NCBI GenBank assembly: GCA_963667515.2
Contig: CAXXXY010000006.1
Location: 310,001-374,000, forward strand
Reading direction: 5' to 3'
Length of the DNA: 64,000 bases
From: VYDC01 sp963667515
GTDB taxonomy: Bacteria; Chloroflexota; Dehalococcoidia; UBA2979
Shown here: one piece after another, positions 1 through 8,849 of the stretch
How positions within the stretch are numbered: the first letter of the stretch is position 1
Layout: the number at the start of each line of letters is the position of its first letter
Notes under the pieces: model-generated
What the model was told of the DNA's origin: nothing
The model's input: only the letters and a program-made list of their open reading frames with translations
Database searches by the model: none
Translations under genes and position numbers: made by a program

Positions 1-1
1 T

Positions 2-124
2 CTGGTCAACTGGGGCGGCCACCCCCAGCGCGCTGGGCAGCCCCGCGTCAAGGAACCGCTGGGGGTCAGCCGTCTCGGATCGAGCGAGACCGCCTCGGTC
101 GTCATAGCAGCCGCTGCTCGGTAG
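2..124 (+). CDS. possible 3' end of a gene cut by the window edge
   Basis: One forward frame is open from the window edge to a TAG at 122-124 and encodes about 40 residues (beginning LVNWGGHPQR, ending SVVIAAAAR). The composition is protein-like, but I do not recognise the family. The other two forward frames are also open for most of this stretch, so the assignment is weak. It is followed after about 55 bases by the left end of an insertion sequence, so any gene here ended just before, or was cut by, mobile DNA. Confidence 0.25.
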   Translation: MVNWGGHPQRAGQPRVKEPLGVSRLGSSETASVVIAAAAR

Positions 125-178
125 TCGAAAAGCAACCGGGGCGAGACGCCCACCCCGCGAGGCCGGTGTGTGACCGGC

Positions 179-612
179 TCTCCCGGTCCACGGTTTTCTT
201 GGACACCTGATTGGGGCAGGCTGCCCCGGCAGAGGAGGTGTCCATGACCAGCTCCGCACAGGGATTGAACGAGCGTAGTGCGTCGCGAACGGAGCGCGGT
301 CGCTTCTCCTCGCGACGGAAGAGCGAGGCGGTGCTGAGGCTGCTGCGCGGCGAGGAGTTGGACGCGCTCTCGCGCGAGCTGGGGGTGACCGCAGCGACGC
401 TGTCGCAGTGGCGCGAGCGCTTCTTCGCCGCCGGCCGGGCCTCGCTCACGAGCCGGCCTGCCGACGAGCGTGACGAGGAGATCCACCGACTGCAGGCGAA
501 AGTCGGCGAGATCACGATGGCGAACGAGCTCCTGCTCCAGCGCGCGCATCAGCTGGAGGCAGGACTCCCTTTGGCACGCCGGAGGTCGAGGTGATGAGTC
601 GAACCACCTCGC
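179..612 (+). mobile_element. IS3-type element, copy 1, truncated
   Basis: The left terminal sequence (TCTCCCGGTCCACGG, then TTTTCTTGGACAC) and orfA match the intact copies at 4478-5832 and 11598-12952 almost base for base. Homology stops at 612, where a small TGTAGGG-ended element begins. OrfB and the right end are missing, so this copy cannot transpose by itself. Confidence 0.85.
244..594 (+). CDS. IS3-family transposase OrfA (orphan copy)
   Basis: This encodes a 116-residue helix-turn-helix protein, the first ORF of an IS3-type element, which binds the element ends and is normally fused or paired with OrfB. The HTH lies around LSRELGVTAATLSQWRERF, followed by a C-terminal coiled-coil/leucine-zipper-like region (EEIHRLQAKVGEITMANELL). 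ATG 244 follows a GAGGAGG ribosome-binding site. It differs from the other two copies at only a few residues. The partner orfB is deleted here, so the gene is probably non-functional for transposition. Confidence is high for identity. Confidence 0.85.
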   Translation: MTSSAQGLNERSASRTERGRFSSRRKSEAVLRLLRGEELDALSRELGVTAATLSQWRERFFAAGRASLTSRPADERDEEIHRLQAKVGEITMANELLLQRAHQLEAGLPLARRRSR

Positions 613-796
613 TGTAGGGCCACAAAACTCCGTCCGCCCGGATCTGAATCTGATTCGGGCACCGTTGGTCGGCCTTCGTGAGTCGCGGACGACGCGTTCT
701 AGTCTTGCCACCTCAGCCTCCAGCCATGCTGCCGGAGGCTCTGCGACGTGCCGCGCAGGTTCGATTCAGCGGTGATCCGAGTTTTGTGGCCCTACA
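613..796. mobile_element. 184-bp MITE-like deletion derivative of the TGTAGGG insertion sequence
   Basis: The stretch is bounded by inverted repeats: TGTAGGGCCACAAAACTC on the left and its complement within 771-796 on the right. The right-hand 80 or so bases match the right end of the larger element at 4088-6578 (shared GCCTCCAGCCATGCTGCCGG and GTGCCGCGCAGGTTC). No transposase remains. It abuts the point where IS3-type copy 1 is truncated. It is best read as an internally deleted, non-autonomous derivative. Confidence 0.75.
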
Positions 797-908
797 GGGC
801 GAACGCCTGCGCGTCCGCCGCGACGCGGCGCGAGCGCGAGTCATCGAGCTCGACATGGCCTACGCTGCGGCATTCGAGGCGGCAGCACGAGGGTCGCAGG
901 AGGCGTAG
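797..908 (+). pseudogene. unidentified gene remnant
   Basis: Directly after the small mobile element a frame reads GERLRVRRDAARARVIEL and on to a TAG at 906-908. It has the alternating charge of a real helical protein. No start codon of its own is visible apart from frames running through the mobile element, so it may be the 3' end of a host gene interrupted by the insertion. Family unknown. Confidence 0.25.
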
Positions 909-998
909 AACAGCCCCCCGGCCGCTCCGGGCCTCCGCGTCTGTCCGGAAGGCCTCGAGCGCGGAAGGAAAGCTCCGGCTGGGTGCAGGCCCCGCCTG

Positions 999-2801
999 CT
1001 ACGGTGCTGCGGCCACAGCTGCTGGTGCGGCAACCGGGCCGCCGAACTGCTCGCGATAGAGCGCCGCATAGAGGCCGCTGCGCCGCAGGAGCTCAGCATG
1101 CTGTCCACGCTGCACGATGCGCCCGCGATCGAGCACGAGGATCGCGTCGGCGGCGATCACAGTGGAGAGTCGGTGCGCGATCACGACAGTCGTCCGACCG
1201 CGCGCCAGTCGGGTCGTCGACTCTCGGATCTCTCGCTCGAGGCGCGAATCGAGGGAGGCGGTCGCCTCGTCGAGGATCATCACCGGTGGCTCCTTGAGGA
1301 CCGCCCGCGCGATGGCCACGCGCTGCTTCTCGCCCCCCGAGAGTCGGTAGCCGCGCTCCCCCACGATCGTGTCGAAGCCCTCCGGCAAGCCCTCGATCAG
1401 ACTGTCGAGGCCGGCCGCCGTGGCCGCGGCGCGAACCTCGTCGGTGGAAGCCGCGAGGCGCCCGTATCGGATGTTCTCCAGCAGTGATGCGTGGAACAGA
1501 TACGTCTCCTGCATGACCGCACCGACCGCCCGAGCCACGGAGTCCAGTGTGAGGTCGCGCGCATCATGGTCGTCGAGGAGCATGCGTCCCTGCTGCGGGT
1601 CGTAGAAGCGTTGGAGGAGGTACGTGATGGTCGTCTTCCCGGCGCCTGATGGCCCGACGAGTGCGACCACCTGGCCCGGCTCGATTTCGAAGCTGACATC
1701 GCGCAGTGCCGGCGACGTCGTCCCGTAGGCGAACGTGACGTTCTCGAAGCGCACCGCGCCTCGCGGGTCGACGAGTCTCGTCGCGCCCGGTCGCTCATCG
1801 ACTTCGACCGGCAGATCGAGGTACTCGAAGATCCGCTCGAACACCGCGAGCGACGACAACGCGGTGGTGTTGATGCGGGCGATGCTGGCGAACGGCTGGA
1901 AGACGCGCTGCGTGAGGACGGCGAACGCGACGACGACACCGAGCGTCAGCTCCTCGCCGACAACGGCGCGTCCCCCGAACCAGTAGACGGCCCCCGGCGC
2001 CAGCGCCCCGAAGAGGCCCGTCGCCATGTTGAACCAGCGGCCCGCCATCATTCGGCGAATCGACAGCGACCGGAGCGTGCGGTTGGATTCGTCGAAGCGC
2101 CCAGCCTCGTGCTCCTGCCGGCCGAACGTCTTCACGAGCATCGAGCCCGATATCGAGAGCGTCTCCTCGACGTGGGCCGACATCCGCGCGCTCTCTTCGT
2201 GCCACTCCCTCATCAGCCGGCGCTGGACCAGCCCGACCTTCATCGTCGGGTAGACCCAGAGCGGTAGCACTACGAGGGCCATGAGCGCCAGACGCCACTC
2301 GAGCCAGAACATGATCCCGAGGGCCGCGGCGAGCGTGATTGTGTTCTGGAGGAGCTCGGTGAACGTCCCGGTGACCGCCTGCTGAACGCCGTTCACGTCC
2401 GTCGAGATGCGCGAGAGGATCTCGCCAGTCCGCGTCTGCGTGAAGAAGCGCATCGAGAGCCGCTGCAGGTGGCCGTGCAAGTCCTGGCGGAGTCGGTACA
2501 TCACACCCTGGCCGACGGACTGGTTGACGTAGCCCACGACGACGCCGAGGAGCGCGGAGACCGCCACCACTCCCACAAGCAGCGCGAACATCTGGTCGAT
2601 CGCCCCGAGGTCGCCCGAGCGCGGCACCGCCGCGTCAACGATCTCCTTGAGTACCAGGGCAGGGAGGAGGTCGAGCACGGACGTCGCGGCGATGAGCACG
2701 ATGAGGAGGGCGACGTGCGGTGCGTACGGTCGAAAGAGCCCGAGCGTGCGGGTGAGTATCCGACGCTTGGACCCCGTGGGTCGTTGCTGGCGTAGGCGCA
2801 T
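999..2801 (-). CDS. ABC exporter, fused permease and ATPase (MsbA/multidrug type)
   Basis: This is a 600-residue half-transporter of the type that works as a homo- or heterodimer and exports lipids, drugs or peptides with ATP. The N-terminal ~320 residues form the six-helix exporter domain; hydrophobic stretches include VALLIVLIAATSVLDLLPAL. The ATPase follows, with Walker A GPSGAGKTT near residue 383, signature LSGGEKQR near 487, Walker B VMILDEATASLD near 507 and H-loop VIAHRLST. All catalytic elements are intact, and the length is normal for the family. It starts at ATG 2801. It is a lone gene in an accessory region, so the substrate cannot be inferred. A one-gene homodimeric exporter is the simplest reading. 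Confidence 0.93.
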   Translation of the reverse strand: MRLRQQRPTGSKRRILTRTLGLFRPYAPHVALLIVLIAATSVLDLLPALVLKEIVDAAVPRSGDLGAIDQMFALLVGVVAVSALLGVVVGYVNQSVGQGVMYRLRQDLHGHLQRLSMRFFTQTRTGEILSRISTDVNGVQQAVTGTFTELLQNTITLAAALGIMFWLEWRLALMALVVLPLWVYPTMKVGLVQRRLMREWHEESARMSAHVEETLSISGSMLVKTFGRQEHEAGRFDESNRTLRSLSIRRMMAGRWFNMATGLFGALAPGAVYWFGGRAVVGEELTLGVVVAFAVLTQRVFQPFASIARINTTALSSLAVFERIFEYLDLPVEVDERPGATRLVDPRGAVRFENVTFAYGTTSPALRDVSFEIEPGQVVALVGPSGAGKTTITYLLQRFYDPQQGRMLLDDHDARDLTLDSVARAVGAVMQETYLFHASLLENIRYGRLAASTDEVRAAATAAGLDSLIEGLPEGFDTIVGERGYRLSGGEKQRVAIARAVLKEPPVMILDEATASLDSRLEREIRESTTRLARGRTTVVIAHRLSTVIAADAILVLDRGRIVQRGQHAELLRRSGLYAALYREQFGGPVAAPAAVAAAP

Positions 2802-3190
2802 CCGTTCCGATGCTAACTCACTCCCCGTCGCCCGGAGAGCACGTGGTGAGCAGCCCGGGCTGTCGGAGACCGCCGGGCCCCCTCAGCCGGAGCGCTGATC
2901 TGCGTCTTCGCCCGGCGGCTCCTGCGCGCGTCAGCTCCGACTATCCCGCGATCGTGGCGCTGGTGACAGGCCTCGCAGCGAGCCATTCTTAGGTCCCTGC
3001 GCGTGCGGCGACCACGGGTTTGGCGGAGCATCGGTCGTCACGCACCGGAGCGGCGCCGACGCGACAACTGAGCAGCAGCCCGCACGCTTCGCCCGCGCTG
3101 CCGATCGATCTCGTTGTAGGCTGCGACTCCCGGCGGGATGGCCGCACACCAAATGTGTTTGACTTCAATTCGAGGCGGCAGGAGGAGCGT
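2802..3190. other. 390-bp intergenic region between divergent genes
   Basis: This separates the ABC exporter (leftward) from the rhodanese (rightward). No convincing gene is seen. The last bases hold an AGGAGG ribosome-binding site at 3180-3186 for the rhodanese. Promoters for both genes should lie here, but I could not pick reliable -35/-10 boxes. Confidence 0.5.
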
Positions 3191-4021
3191 GTGACTCGTC
3201 CCGTTCGAGATCGCGGATATGCGCATCCGGAGTATTTGTCCGAGAGTGATTGGCTCGCAGATCACCTCGCGGACCTCGCGTATCGCGTGGTCGACGCTCG
3301 TTCTGATGAGGACTACGCCGCTAGCCATATTCCGGGAGCGGTCCACCTCAGCGGGTTTTCGCTGGGCACGATCGGCCCCGACTCCGCGATGATCTTCGGT
3401 CGTCGGGTTGGGCTGCTCGGCATCGACGAGGGGACACCGGTCATCGTCTACGACGGGGGTGGGCCATCCCAGCTGGCGGGGATGACCGCCTGGGCGTTCC
3501 GGTACTACGGGCATTCCGATGTCCGCTACCTGGATGGCGGGCTCACGAAGTGGACGGCCGAGGGGTTGCCGGTTTCAAGTGAACGGCCGGCGCCGGAACC
3601 GCGGAGCTTTACAGCGGACCCGGTGGAAGACCTGTTCTGCTCCCTCGACCAGGCGAAGGCCGGTGTCGCTGACGGCAGGGTCGTCTTCTGGGACGTCCGC
3701 ACCGACGGCGAGTTCGACGGAACCGAGGCGGGTTGGAATCCGCCGCCTCGCCTCGGGCACATACCGGGGGCCGTCCACCTCAACTACGTCGAGCTGTTTG
3801 ATGCGGACGATGGGACGTTGAAGTCCGCTGACGAGTTGACAACGCTCTTGGGAGCCAAAGGGATCACACCGGAGTCGACGGTAGCTAGCTACTGAGGGGG
3901 CGGAGCGCGCGCGGGTCTCGCGACGCTTGTCCTGAGAATCCTGGGTTACTACCGAGTATCGAACTACGCGGCATCATTCAACGAATGGTCGAAGCAGCCT
4001 GACACCGAAGTCGCGAGCTAG
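3191..4021 (+). CDS. two-domain sulfurtransferase (rhodanese) with UGA at the catalytic position: probable selenoprotein
   Basis: Thiosulfate/mercaptopyruvate-type sulfurtransferases move sulfane sulfur through a persulfide on the C-terminal-domain cysteine. GTG 3191 is chosen because AGGAGG lies just upstream. Domain 1 (about residues 10-125) has HIPGAVHLSG but an Asp in YDGGGP where a catalytic Cys would be, the usual inactive domain. Domain 2 has FWDVRTDGEF and GHIPGAVHLNY. The frame then meets TGA at 3893-3895 directly after VASY. Read through, it gives U-GGGAR-AG, a perfect six-residue CX4R-type active loop, then LVLRILGYYRVSNYAASF and NEWSK to TAG 4019-4021, for 276 residues. That is the normal length and the normal C-terminus. 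A hairpin follows the UGA. The alternative is a recent nonsense mutation, which would leave a 234-residue inactive protein. Confidence 0.75.
3904..3927 (+). promoter_or_regulatory. candidate bacterial SECIS hairpin
   Basis: Starting nine bases after the UGA, AGCG-CGCG pairs with CGCG-(A)-CGCT, an 8-bp stem with one bulged A (3923). The 7-base loop is CGGGUCU. Counting the U of UGA as 1, the loop bases G22-G23-U24-C25-U26 fall where, as I recall, the E. coli fdhF SECIS loop (AGGUCU) places its SelB-contacting G23 and U24. The GC-rich context makes some stem pairing likely by chance; the loop identity and register are the stronger evidence. Confidence 0.6.
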
Positions 4022-4038
4022 CGTAGAGCGCCCTCGTC

Positions 4039-4065
4039 GGCTCTGTCAAAACTCAGGGCTCGGGG
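4039..4065 (+). repeat. orphan inverted-repeat end (GGCTCTGTCAAAACTCAGGG)
   Basis: This matches, in reverse complement, the sequence ending at 10444 (CTCTGTCAAATCTCAGGGC) and more weakly the sequence starting at 10303. It looks like a terminal repeat of an unseen transposable element. No second end or transposase lies adjacent. Confidence 0.45.
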
Positions 4066-4517
4066 TCCTGTGAGGCTCCGATCTGGCTGTAGGGCCACAA
4101 AACTCGGATCGCCCTCACGCGGCGAGCCTTTCATAGCGATGATGTAGCCCTGCGAGCACGGGACTCGCCGTCACCGGTCCCTCCTGCTGCACGGCCCTTG
4201 GACCCTCGGGCGTCTCGAGGCCGAGCGTCCTGTGCGGACGTGTGGAGTTGTAGTAGCCCACGTACTCGAGCAGAACTCGCCGCAGATGTCGCTCGCCCAG
4301 GGGGATGACGTGATTCAGACACTCCTGGCGCAGCGTCCGGACGACTCGCTCCGCGATCCCGTTAGCCTGCGGGGCGCGGACGGGCGTGAGCACCGTCTCG
4401 ATGCCGATGCTGCGTGCCCGCGCGATGAAGTCGGAGCCGTACGAACGGTCGCGGTCGCGGATCAAGTAGCGAGGCTTTGTACCGCTCCTGGTTTCTTGGA
4501 CACATCGCTGGCGGTAA

Positions 4518-5417
4518 TCATGCGGCCGCCCCGGTGCGCGGCGAGAGCGCCTCGCGGACGGCGGCTGGGGTGCGGTGGCCGTGCCGTTCGACGAGCCAGT
4601 GCTGGTTGTAGCGCTGCTTGAAGGCGAGCAGCGCCTGGCGTAGCTCCTCCACCGTCTCGAAGTGCTCCACCCACAGCAGCTGCTCCTTCAGCGTGCGGAT
4701 GAAGCGTTCCGCGCAGCCGTTGCCCTCGGGCGCGGCTACGAAGGACGGGCTGGAGCGGATGCCGAGGAAGCGCAGCTCCTCCTGAAAGTGGTCGCTCAGG
4801 TACTGGCTGCCGTGGTCGTGGCGGAGAGCGAGTCCCCGCGCGAGGTCCGCCTCGTAGCCGTCGAAGTGCTCCCGGAGCCCCTGCCGCAGCGGCTCCAGCG
4901 CCTCGAAGCGCGTGCCCGGTCGCGCCGCGTGGATGCCGATGCACTCCTGCGTGCAGTGATCGACGGCGATGAAGACGGTGGCGTTCCCCTCGCGGGTGGT
5001 GAGGCAGGAGGTCGCGTCGGTCCCCCACATCTCGTCAGGCCGCTCGGTGGTGATCGTCCCGTCGTGCACCCGCGGTCCGCGCCGACGCCCGACGCGGGTC
5101 GGGGCGAGCAGTCCCGCCTCCCGCATCAGCCGCAGCACCCGGCCCTTCGAGGTGCGCACACCGGCCAGCCGCAGCCGCGCCCACACCTTGCGGTAGCCCT
5201 CGCCCGTGAACGGGGAGGCGGCGAGCACAGCTCGGACCTGCTCCGTGAGAGCCTCGTCCGTCCACGCCTGCCTCGGCCCGCGCTTCGCTGCTGGCCGCAG
5301 AGGCCGTCGCGCCCGTGCCCGCCGCTCGTAGACGGTCGAGCGCGGGACCTCCCACAGCTGGCAGATGCGCGTCGTGCCGTACGGCCGTCCCGTGGAGGGC
5401 GAGGTGGTTCGACTCAT
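4518..5417 (-). CDS. IS3-family transposase OrfB (DDE integrase), copy 2
   Basis: This is the catalytic subunit, 299 residues from ATG 5417. The N-terminal HTH_21-like region (TGEGYRKVWARLRLAGVRTS) is followed by the rve core. The catalytic triad is visible: Asp in MWGTDATSCL, Asp in ALRHDHGSQYL and Glu in GNGCAERFIRTLKEQ, the last two spaced 35 residues apart as in IS3 enzymes. The ATG overlaps the orfA stop by one base (TGATG), so translation is probably coupled by termination-reinitiation, or joined by frameshifting as in many IS3 elements. It differs from copy 3 by a Gly/Arg change near the C-terminus. It appears functional. Confidence 0.92.
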   Translation of the reverse strand: MSRTTSPSTGRPYGTTRICQLWEVPRSTVYERRARARRPLRPAAKRGPRQAWTDEALTEQVRAVLAASPFTGEGYRKVWARLRLAGVRTSKGRVLRLMREAGLLAPTRVGRRRGPRVHDGTITTERPDEMWGTDATSCLTTREGNATVFIAVDHCTQECIGIHAARPGTRFEALEPLRQGLREHFDGYEADLARGLALRHDHGSQYLSDHFQEELRFLGIRSSPSFVAAPEGNGCAERFIRTLKEQLLWVEHFETVEELRQALLAFKQRYNQHWLVERHGHRTPAAVREALSPRTGAAA

Positions 5418-5767
5418 CACCTCGACCTCCGGCGTGCCAAAGGGAGTCCTGCCTCCAGCTGATGCGCGCGCTGGAGCAGGAGCTCGTTCGCCATCGTGAT
5501 CTCGCCGACTTTCGCCTGCAGTCGGTGGATCTCCTCGTCACGCTCGTCGGCAGGCCGGCTCGTGAGCGAGGCCCGGCCGGCGGCGAGGAAGCGCTCGCGC
5601 CACTGCGACAGCGTCGCTGCGGTCACCCCCAGCTCGCGCGAGAGCGCGTCCAACTCCTCGCCGCGCAGCAGCCTCAGCACCGCCTCGCTCTTCCGTCGCG
5701 AGGAGAAGCGACCGCGCTCCGTTCGCGACGCACTACGCCCGTTCAATCCCTGTGCGGAGCTGGTCAT
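5417..5767 (-). CDS. IS3-family transposase OrfA, copy 2
   Basis: A 116-residue HTH protein identical in layout to the copies at 244 and 11663. The DNA-binding helices lie around LGVTAATLSQWRERF, and the C-terminal heptad-like segment suits OrfA-OrfB multimerisation. ATG 5767 has a GAGGAGG ribosome-binding site 6-7 bases upstream; a longer frame upstream only reads through the IS end. It is followed by orfB with a one-base overlap. Confidence 0.9.
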   Translation of the reverse strand: MTSSAQGLNGRSASRTERGRFSSRRKSEAVLRLLRGEELDALSRELGVTAATLSQWRERFLAAGRASLTSRPADERDEEIHRLQAKVGEITMANELLLQRAHQLEAGLPLARRRSR

Positions 5768-6986
5768 GGACACCTCCTCTGCCGGGGCAGCCTGCCCCAA
5801 TCAGGTGTCCAAGAAAACCGTGGACCGGGAGAGCTGTCGGCTCCAGGCCGTCGCCTCGATCAGCTGTCGCCACACCCAGTCCGCGTTCGGATGGGCAGTG
5901 ACGTTGACGTGCTCGATGCGTCGCCGCGCGTGCGAGACCACGAAGAAGACGTAAAGCGTGCCGAACGTCAGAGTCGGAACCGTGAGGAAGTCAGCGGCCC
6001 ATATCTCGTGGCGGTGGTTGGTGAGGAACGTGCGCCAGCGCTGCGATGGCGGTCTGCGAAGCGCCCGCAGTCGGTAGCGACGGACGGACTCCGCGCTGAT
6101 GTCGTGGCCGAGCGCGCGCAGCTCTCCGCGAATACGGACCGCGCCCCAGCGTGGGTTCTCGCGAGCGATGCGCTGGATGAGTTCGCGCGCCTCGAGCGGG
6201 ATGCGACGCCGACCCGGCCGACGCCGCCTGCTCTTCCACGTCCAGTAGCGGCGCCAGCCGGCGCGGTGCCATCGGACGACGGTTGCAGGTTCGAGCACGA
6301 CGAGCGCTGAGCGCCACCCGGGCCATCGACGCAGGAGATGAGCCCAGAGCGCACGGTCGGCGTTGCTGACTCGCGGGCGCCGGCCGCACATCGCGAGTTG
6401 ATGACGGAGCGCGAGGTTCTCGAGCACCAGATCGCGTCGTGAGCGCCCCGCGCTCCGGCACGCCAGCAACAGCAGTCTCAGGACAACCCGCACCTCGGCC
6501 TCCAGCCATGCTGCCGGAGGTTCCGCGACGTGCCGCGCAGGTTCAATTCAGGGGCGATCCGAGTTTTGTGGTCCTACAGCTCTCTGGCTGCTCCGACATC
6601 TTTCGCGTCTCCGAGCGTGCTTCTGGTCAGGCCGCCCACCTCCCAGCTGGGTCAGTCGGAGCCTGACCCGGTTCTCCGGACAGTTCACGTGTAGACATCA
6701 TGCCGCTTCCGCGGCGGCGGCGGGCCTCCTTTCGTACTCCACGGGGCTGAGATCGCCGATCGAGGTGTGACGGCGGCGCGGGTTATACCAGCCCTCGATC
6801 CATTCGAAGATCGCGCAGGCGAGCTCGGCCCGGGTCGTCCAGCTGCGGCGGTCGAGCAGCTCGAGCTGCAGCGTCCCGAAGAACGACTCCATCATCGAAT
6901 TGTCGACAGCCGACGCGACCCGGCCCATCGAGCCGAGCAGGCCGGCGGTGCGGAGGCGGTGCCCGAAGGCCCACGACGTGTCTGGG

Positions 6987-8287
6987 CGGATTCGGTCATC
7001 GCAACGCCTCAGGTGAGGGGTTGTGATGGGCCGGCCCGGGGTGGGCACGAAGGCGACAGGAAGGCCGCGATGCGGTCTCCAGGCCGTCCACCGGTTGCGC
7101 GTCGTGAGCATCGACCTGGCTGCCGATCGCGAAGGGTGCGAGGAGGATGCCCTGTCGCGGTCGGAGTGTCCCCAGCCGTCGAGCCACGCGGTTCCGTGAA
7201 GGTGGTCTCCAGAGTCCGGGAGAGGCTCGGACCGCTACCTCCTCGCGAGCGCAGGTCGCCATCCTCCACGCAGGGCGGCGGCGAGCGATGCCTTCCGCTT
7301 GGCCGGGCGTCGACGATCTCACGCGAGTACCCGGCGAGCGACACATAGCGGCAAGCTGGAGTATCGAGCGAAGCGCAGTGGCATGCCGATCCGACGTCGC
7401 AGGTCCCGGGCCAAGCTCGGGACCAGCTCCGGGATCAGGAACGGAGTCAGGCAGATCGTCCGGCCCGACGGTGTGGGGGTGGTCGGCCCTGAGGTGCGCG
7501 GATTGGCCGTCACATGGGCGCCGTCAGCACCGATCGCTGCCCGCGTGGAGCCCGGAGCAGACACCGGCTGCAGAACGACTTCCCTGATCGGCGTCGCGAG
7601 GATCTCCCACGAAGCGATCTACCAGGCCCTGTACATCCGGGCGCGGCGCGCTGCGGCGTGAGCTGATCGATGTCTGCGACTCGAGCGCTGCGGGTGCCCA
7701 GGGCTGCGTACCCGCGGTCGAAGTAGTTCGTCAGCCCCGAGATCATGATCAGTCAGCGGCCCGCCGAAGCCGGCCGCGCGTTCCCGGCCAGAGGGCGTCC
7801 GCCTCGGGCGAGCTCCGCAATCGGCCGCTCTCGAGCGCACGACACGGTTCACCATGCTGCTGCACCGCCCCGCATGGATGGCCACGGTCGCAACCCACCG
7901 TCAAGAACGGCCCCCCGCTGGCCGGTGAGGCGCAGGCGGTGCGTGACGCGATCACGGCCTCGATCACGACGCTGCCCGACCAGCTGCGTCGCTCGCTTGC
8001 CTGGGACCAGGGAGCGGAGATGGCCCGCACGCGCAGCTGCGCAGACACCGGCCTGCCGACCTTCTGTGACCCTCTGGGAGCCCCTGGCAGCGTGGCGTCG
8101 AGAACTTCACGGCCTGCAGCGTCAGTGTCCCCAAAGGCACCGACCTGATCCCAGCTACTCGCCGAGGCCTCGCTGCCGTCGCTCTCGCGTCGCCACTCGA
8201 CCCCGCAGACGATCGAAGCGCCGAGGCGTCTACGCTGTACACCTACTCTCCCCTGACAAGGCGGTGTTCGACCCCTTGAACCCGAGC
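6987..8287 (+). mobile_element. IS30-family remnant inserted in IS3 orfB
   Basis: The outer limits are set by where the IS3 orfB sequence stops and resumes. The two ends share a diverged inverted repeat (GGATTC..TCGCAACGCC on the left; complement of GGGTTC..TCGAACACCGCC on the right). The content is IS30-like transposase sequence broken by many small indels. It is old relative to the intact elements nearby. Confidence 0.7.
7150..8262 (+). pseudogene. decayed IS30-family transposase
   Basis: Pieces of an IS30 transposase appear in changing forward frames: ISHEAIYQALYI at 7596-7640, MISQRPAEAG at 7748, ERTTRFTMLL-like coding around 7830, then AITTLPDQLRRSLAWDQGAEMA-like sequence in pieces near 7950-8030 and KGTDLIP and LLSPDKAVFD near 8140-8270. 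The order and spacing follow the family, but at least five frameshifts break it, so there is no functional product. Assignment rests on remembered IS30 motifs, not a database search. Confidence 0.7.
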
Positions 8288-8849
8288 TGCGATCCCCGGT
8301 CGGAGTGCACCACGGTCTCGCCCCGGGTCGGCTGTCGCCGCCAGCGGGCCATCTCCAGAGCGTCGACCACAAGCTCGGTGCGCAGGTGGTCAGCAATGGA
8401 CCAGCCCACGATCCGCCGTGAGTAGACGTCCAGCACGGCGGCGCAATAGCCCCTCCCGCGTGGGGTGCTCGGTGATGTCGGTCAGCCAGAGCCGGTCCAG
8501 CGCGTCGGCCACGAAGCGCCGGCGCACCAGGTCGTCGTGGACGGCAGGCGCCGGGCGAGCGTGTCTCCCGCGCCGCCGGTAGATTCCATGCAGTCCTGCG
8601 CTCCGCATTAGCCGTGCCACCCGCTTGCGACCGCAACGGACGCCCCGCCCGAGCCGCAGTTCGGCGTGCACCCGCGGCGCTCCGTAGCTGCCTCGCGACA
8701 TGGCGTGGAGCTCCACGATCTGCTCGCTCAGCGCCTGGTCGGCGACGGCGCGGGCCGAGGGCGCCCGCTCTCGCCACTCGTAGTAGCCCGCTGTCGAGAC
8801 CGCGAGTACCCGGCAGGCCACCGCCGCGACGACCCCGTCGGCGGCAAGC

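Larger units (their letters stand above)
4478..5832 (-). mobile_element. IS3-type element, copy 2, intact, inserted in another transposase
   Basis: This is 1,355 bp, the same length as copy 3 (11598-12952). Its ends are TGTACCGCTCC..GGTTTCTTGGACAC and the complement of TCTCCCGGTCC..GGTTTTCTTGGACAC, imperfect inverted repeats. GCT occurs on both flanks, within one base of the left end, consistent with a 3-bp target duplication. It encodes orfA and orfB. Confidence 0.88.
4115..6493 (-). pseudogene. transposase with integrase core, split by IS insertion
   Basis: The 5' half (5833-6493, GTG 6493) encodes an HTH region (LENLALRHQLAM) and the first catalytic Asp in EIWAADFLTVPTL. The 3' half (4115-4476) encodes the second Asp in YLIRDRDRSYG and the Glu in NGIAERVVRTLRQE, ending in STRPHRTLGLETPEG. 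Removing the inserted IS and fusing the flanks at a shared AGC restores one frame reading AWSRQPRYLIRDRD across the junction, so the transposase was intact before the insertion. It is an rve-type DDE enzyme of the IS3/IS481 fold; I do not assign an exact family. It is inactive as it stands. Confidence 0.85.
4088..6578 (-). mobile_element. DDE insertion sequence with TGTAGGG ends, interrupted by an IS3-type element
   Basis: The terminal inverted repeats are TGTAGGGCCACAAAACTCGG on the left (from 4088) and the complement of TGTAGGACCACAAAACTCGG on the right (to 6578). Without the inserted element the native length is about 1.13 kb. It carries one transposase gene on the minus strand, split by the insertion. 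I see no clear target duplication. Confidence 0.85.

Noticed and set aside
102..515. 137-codon leftward frame (and its repeats opposite the other IS copies)
   Set aside because: It is antisense to transposase orfA. It recurs only because the IS recurs.
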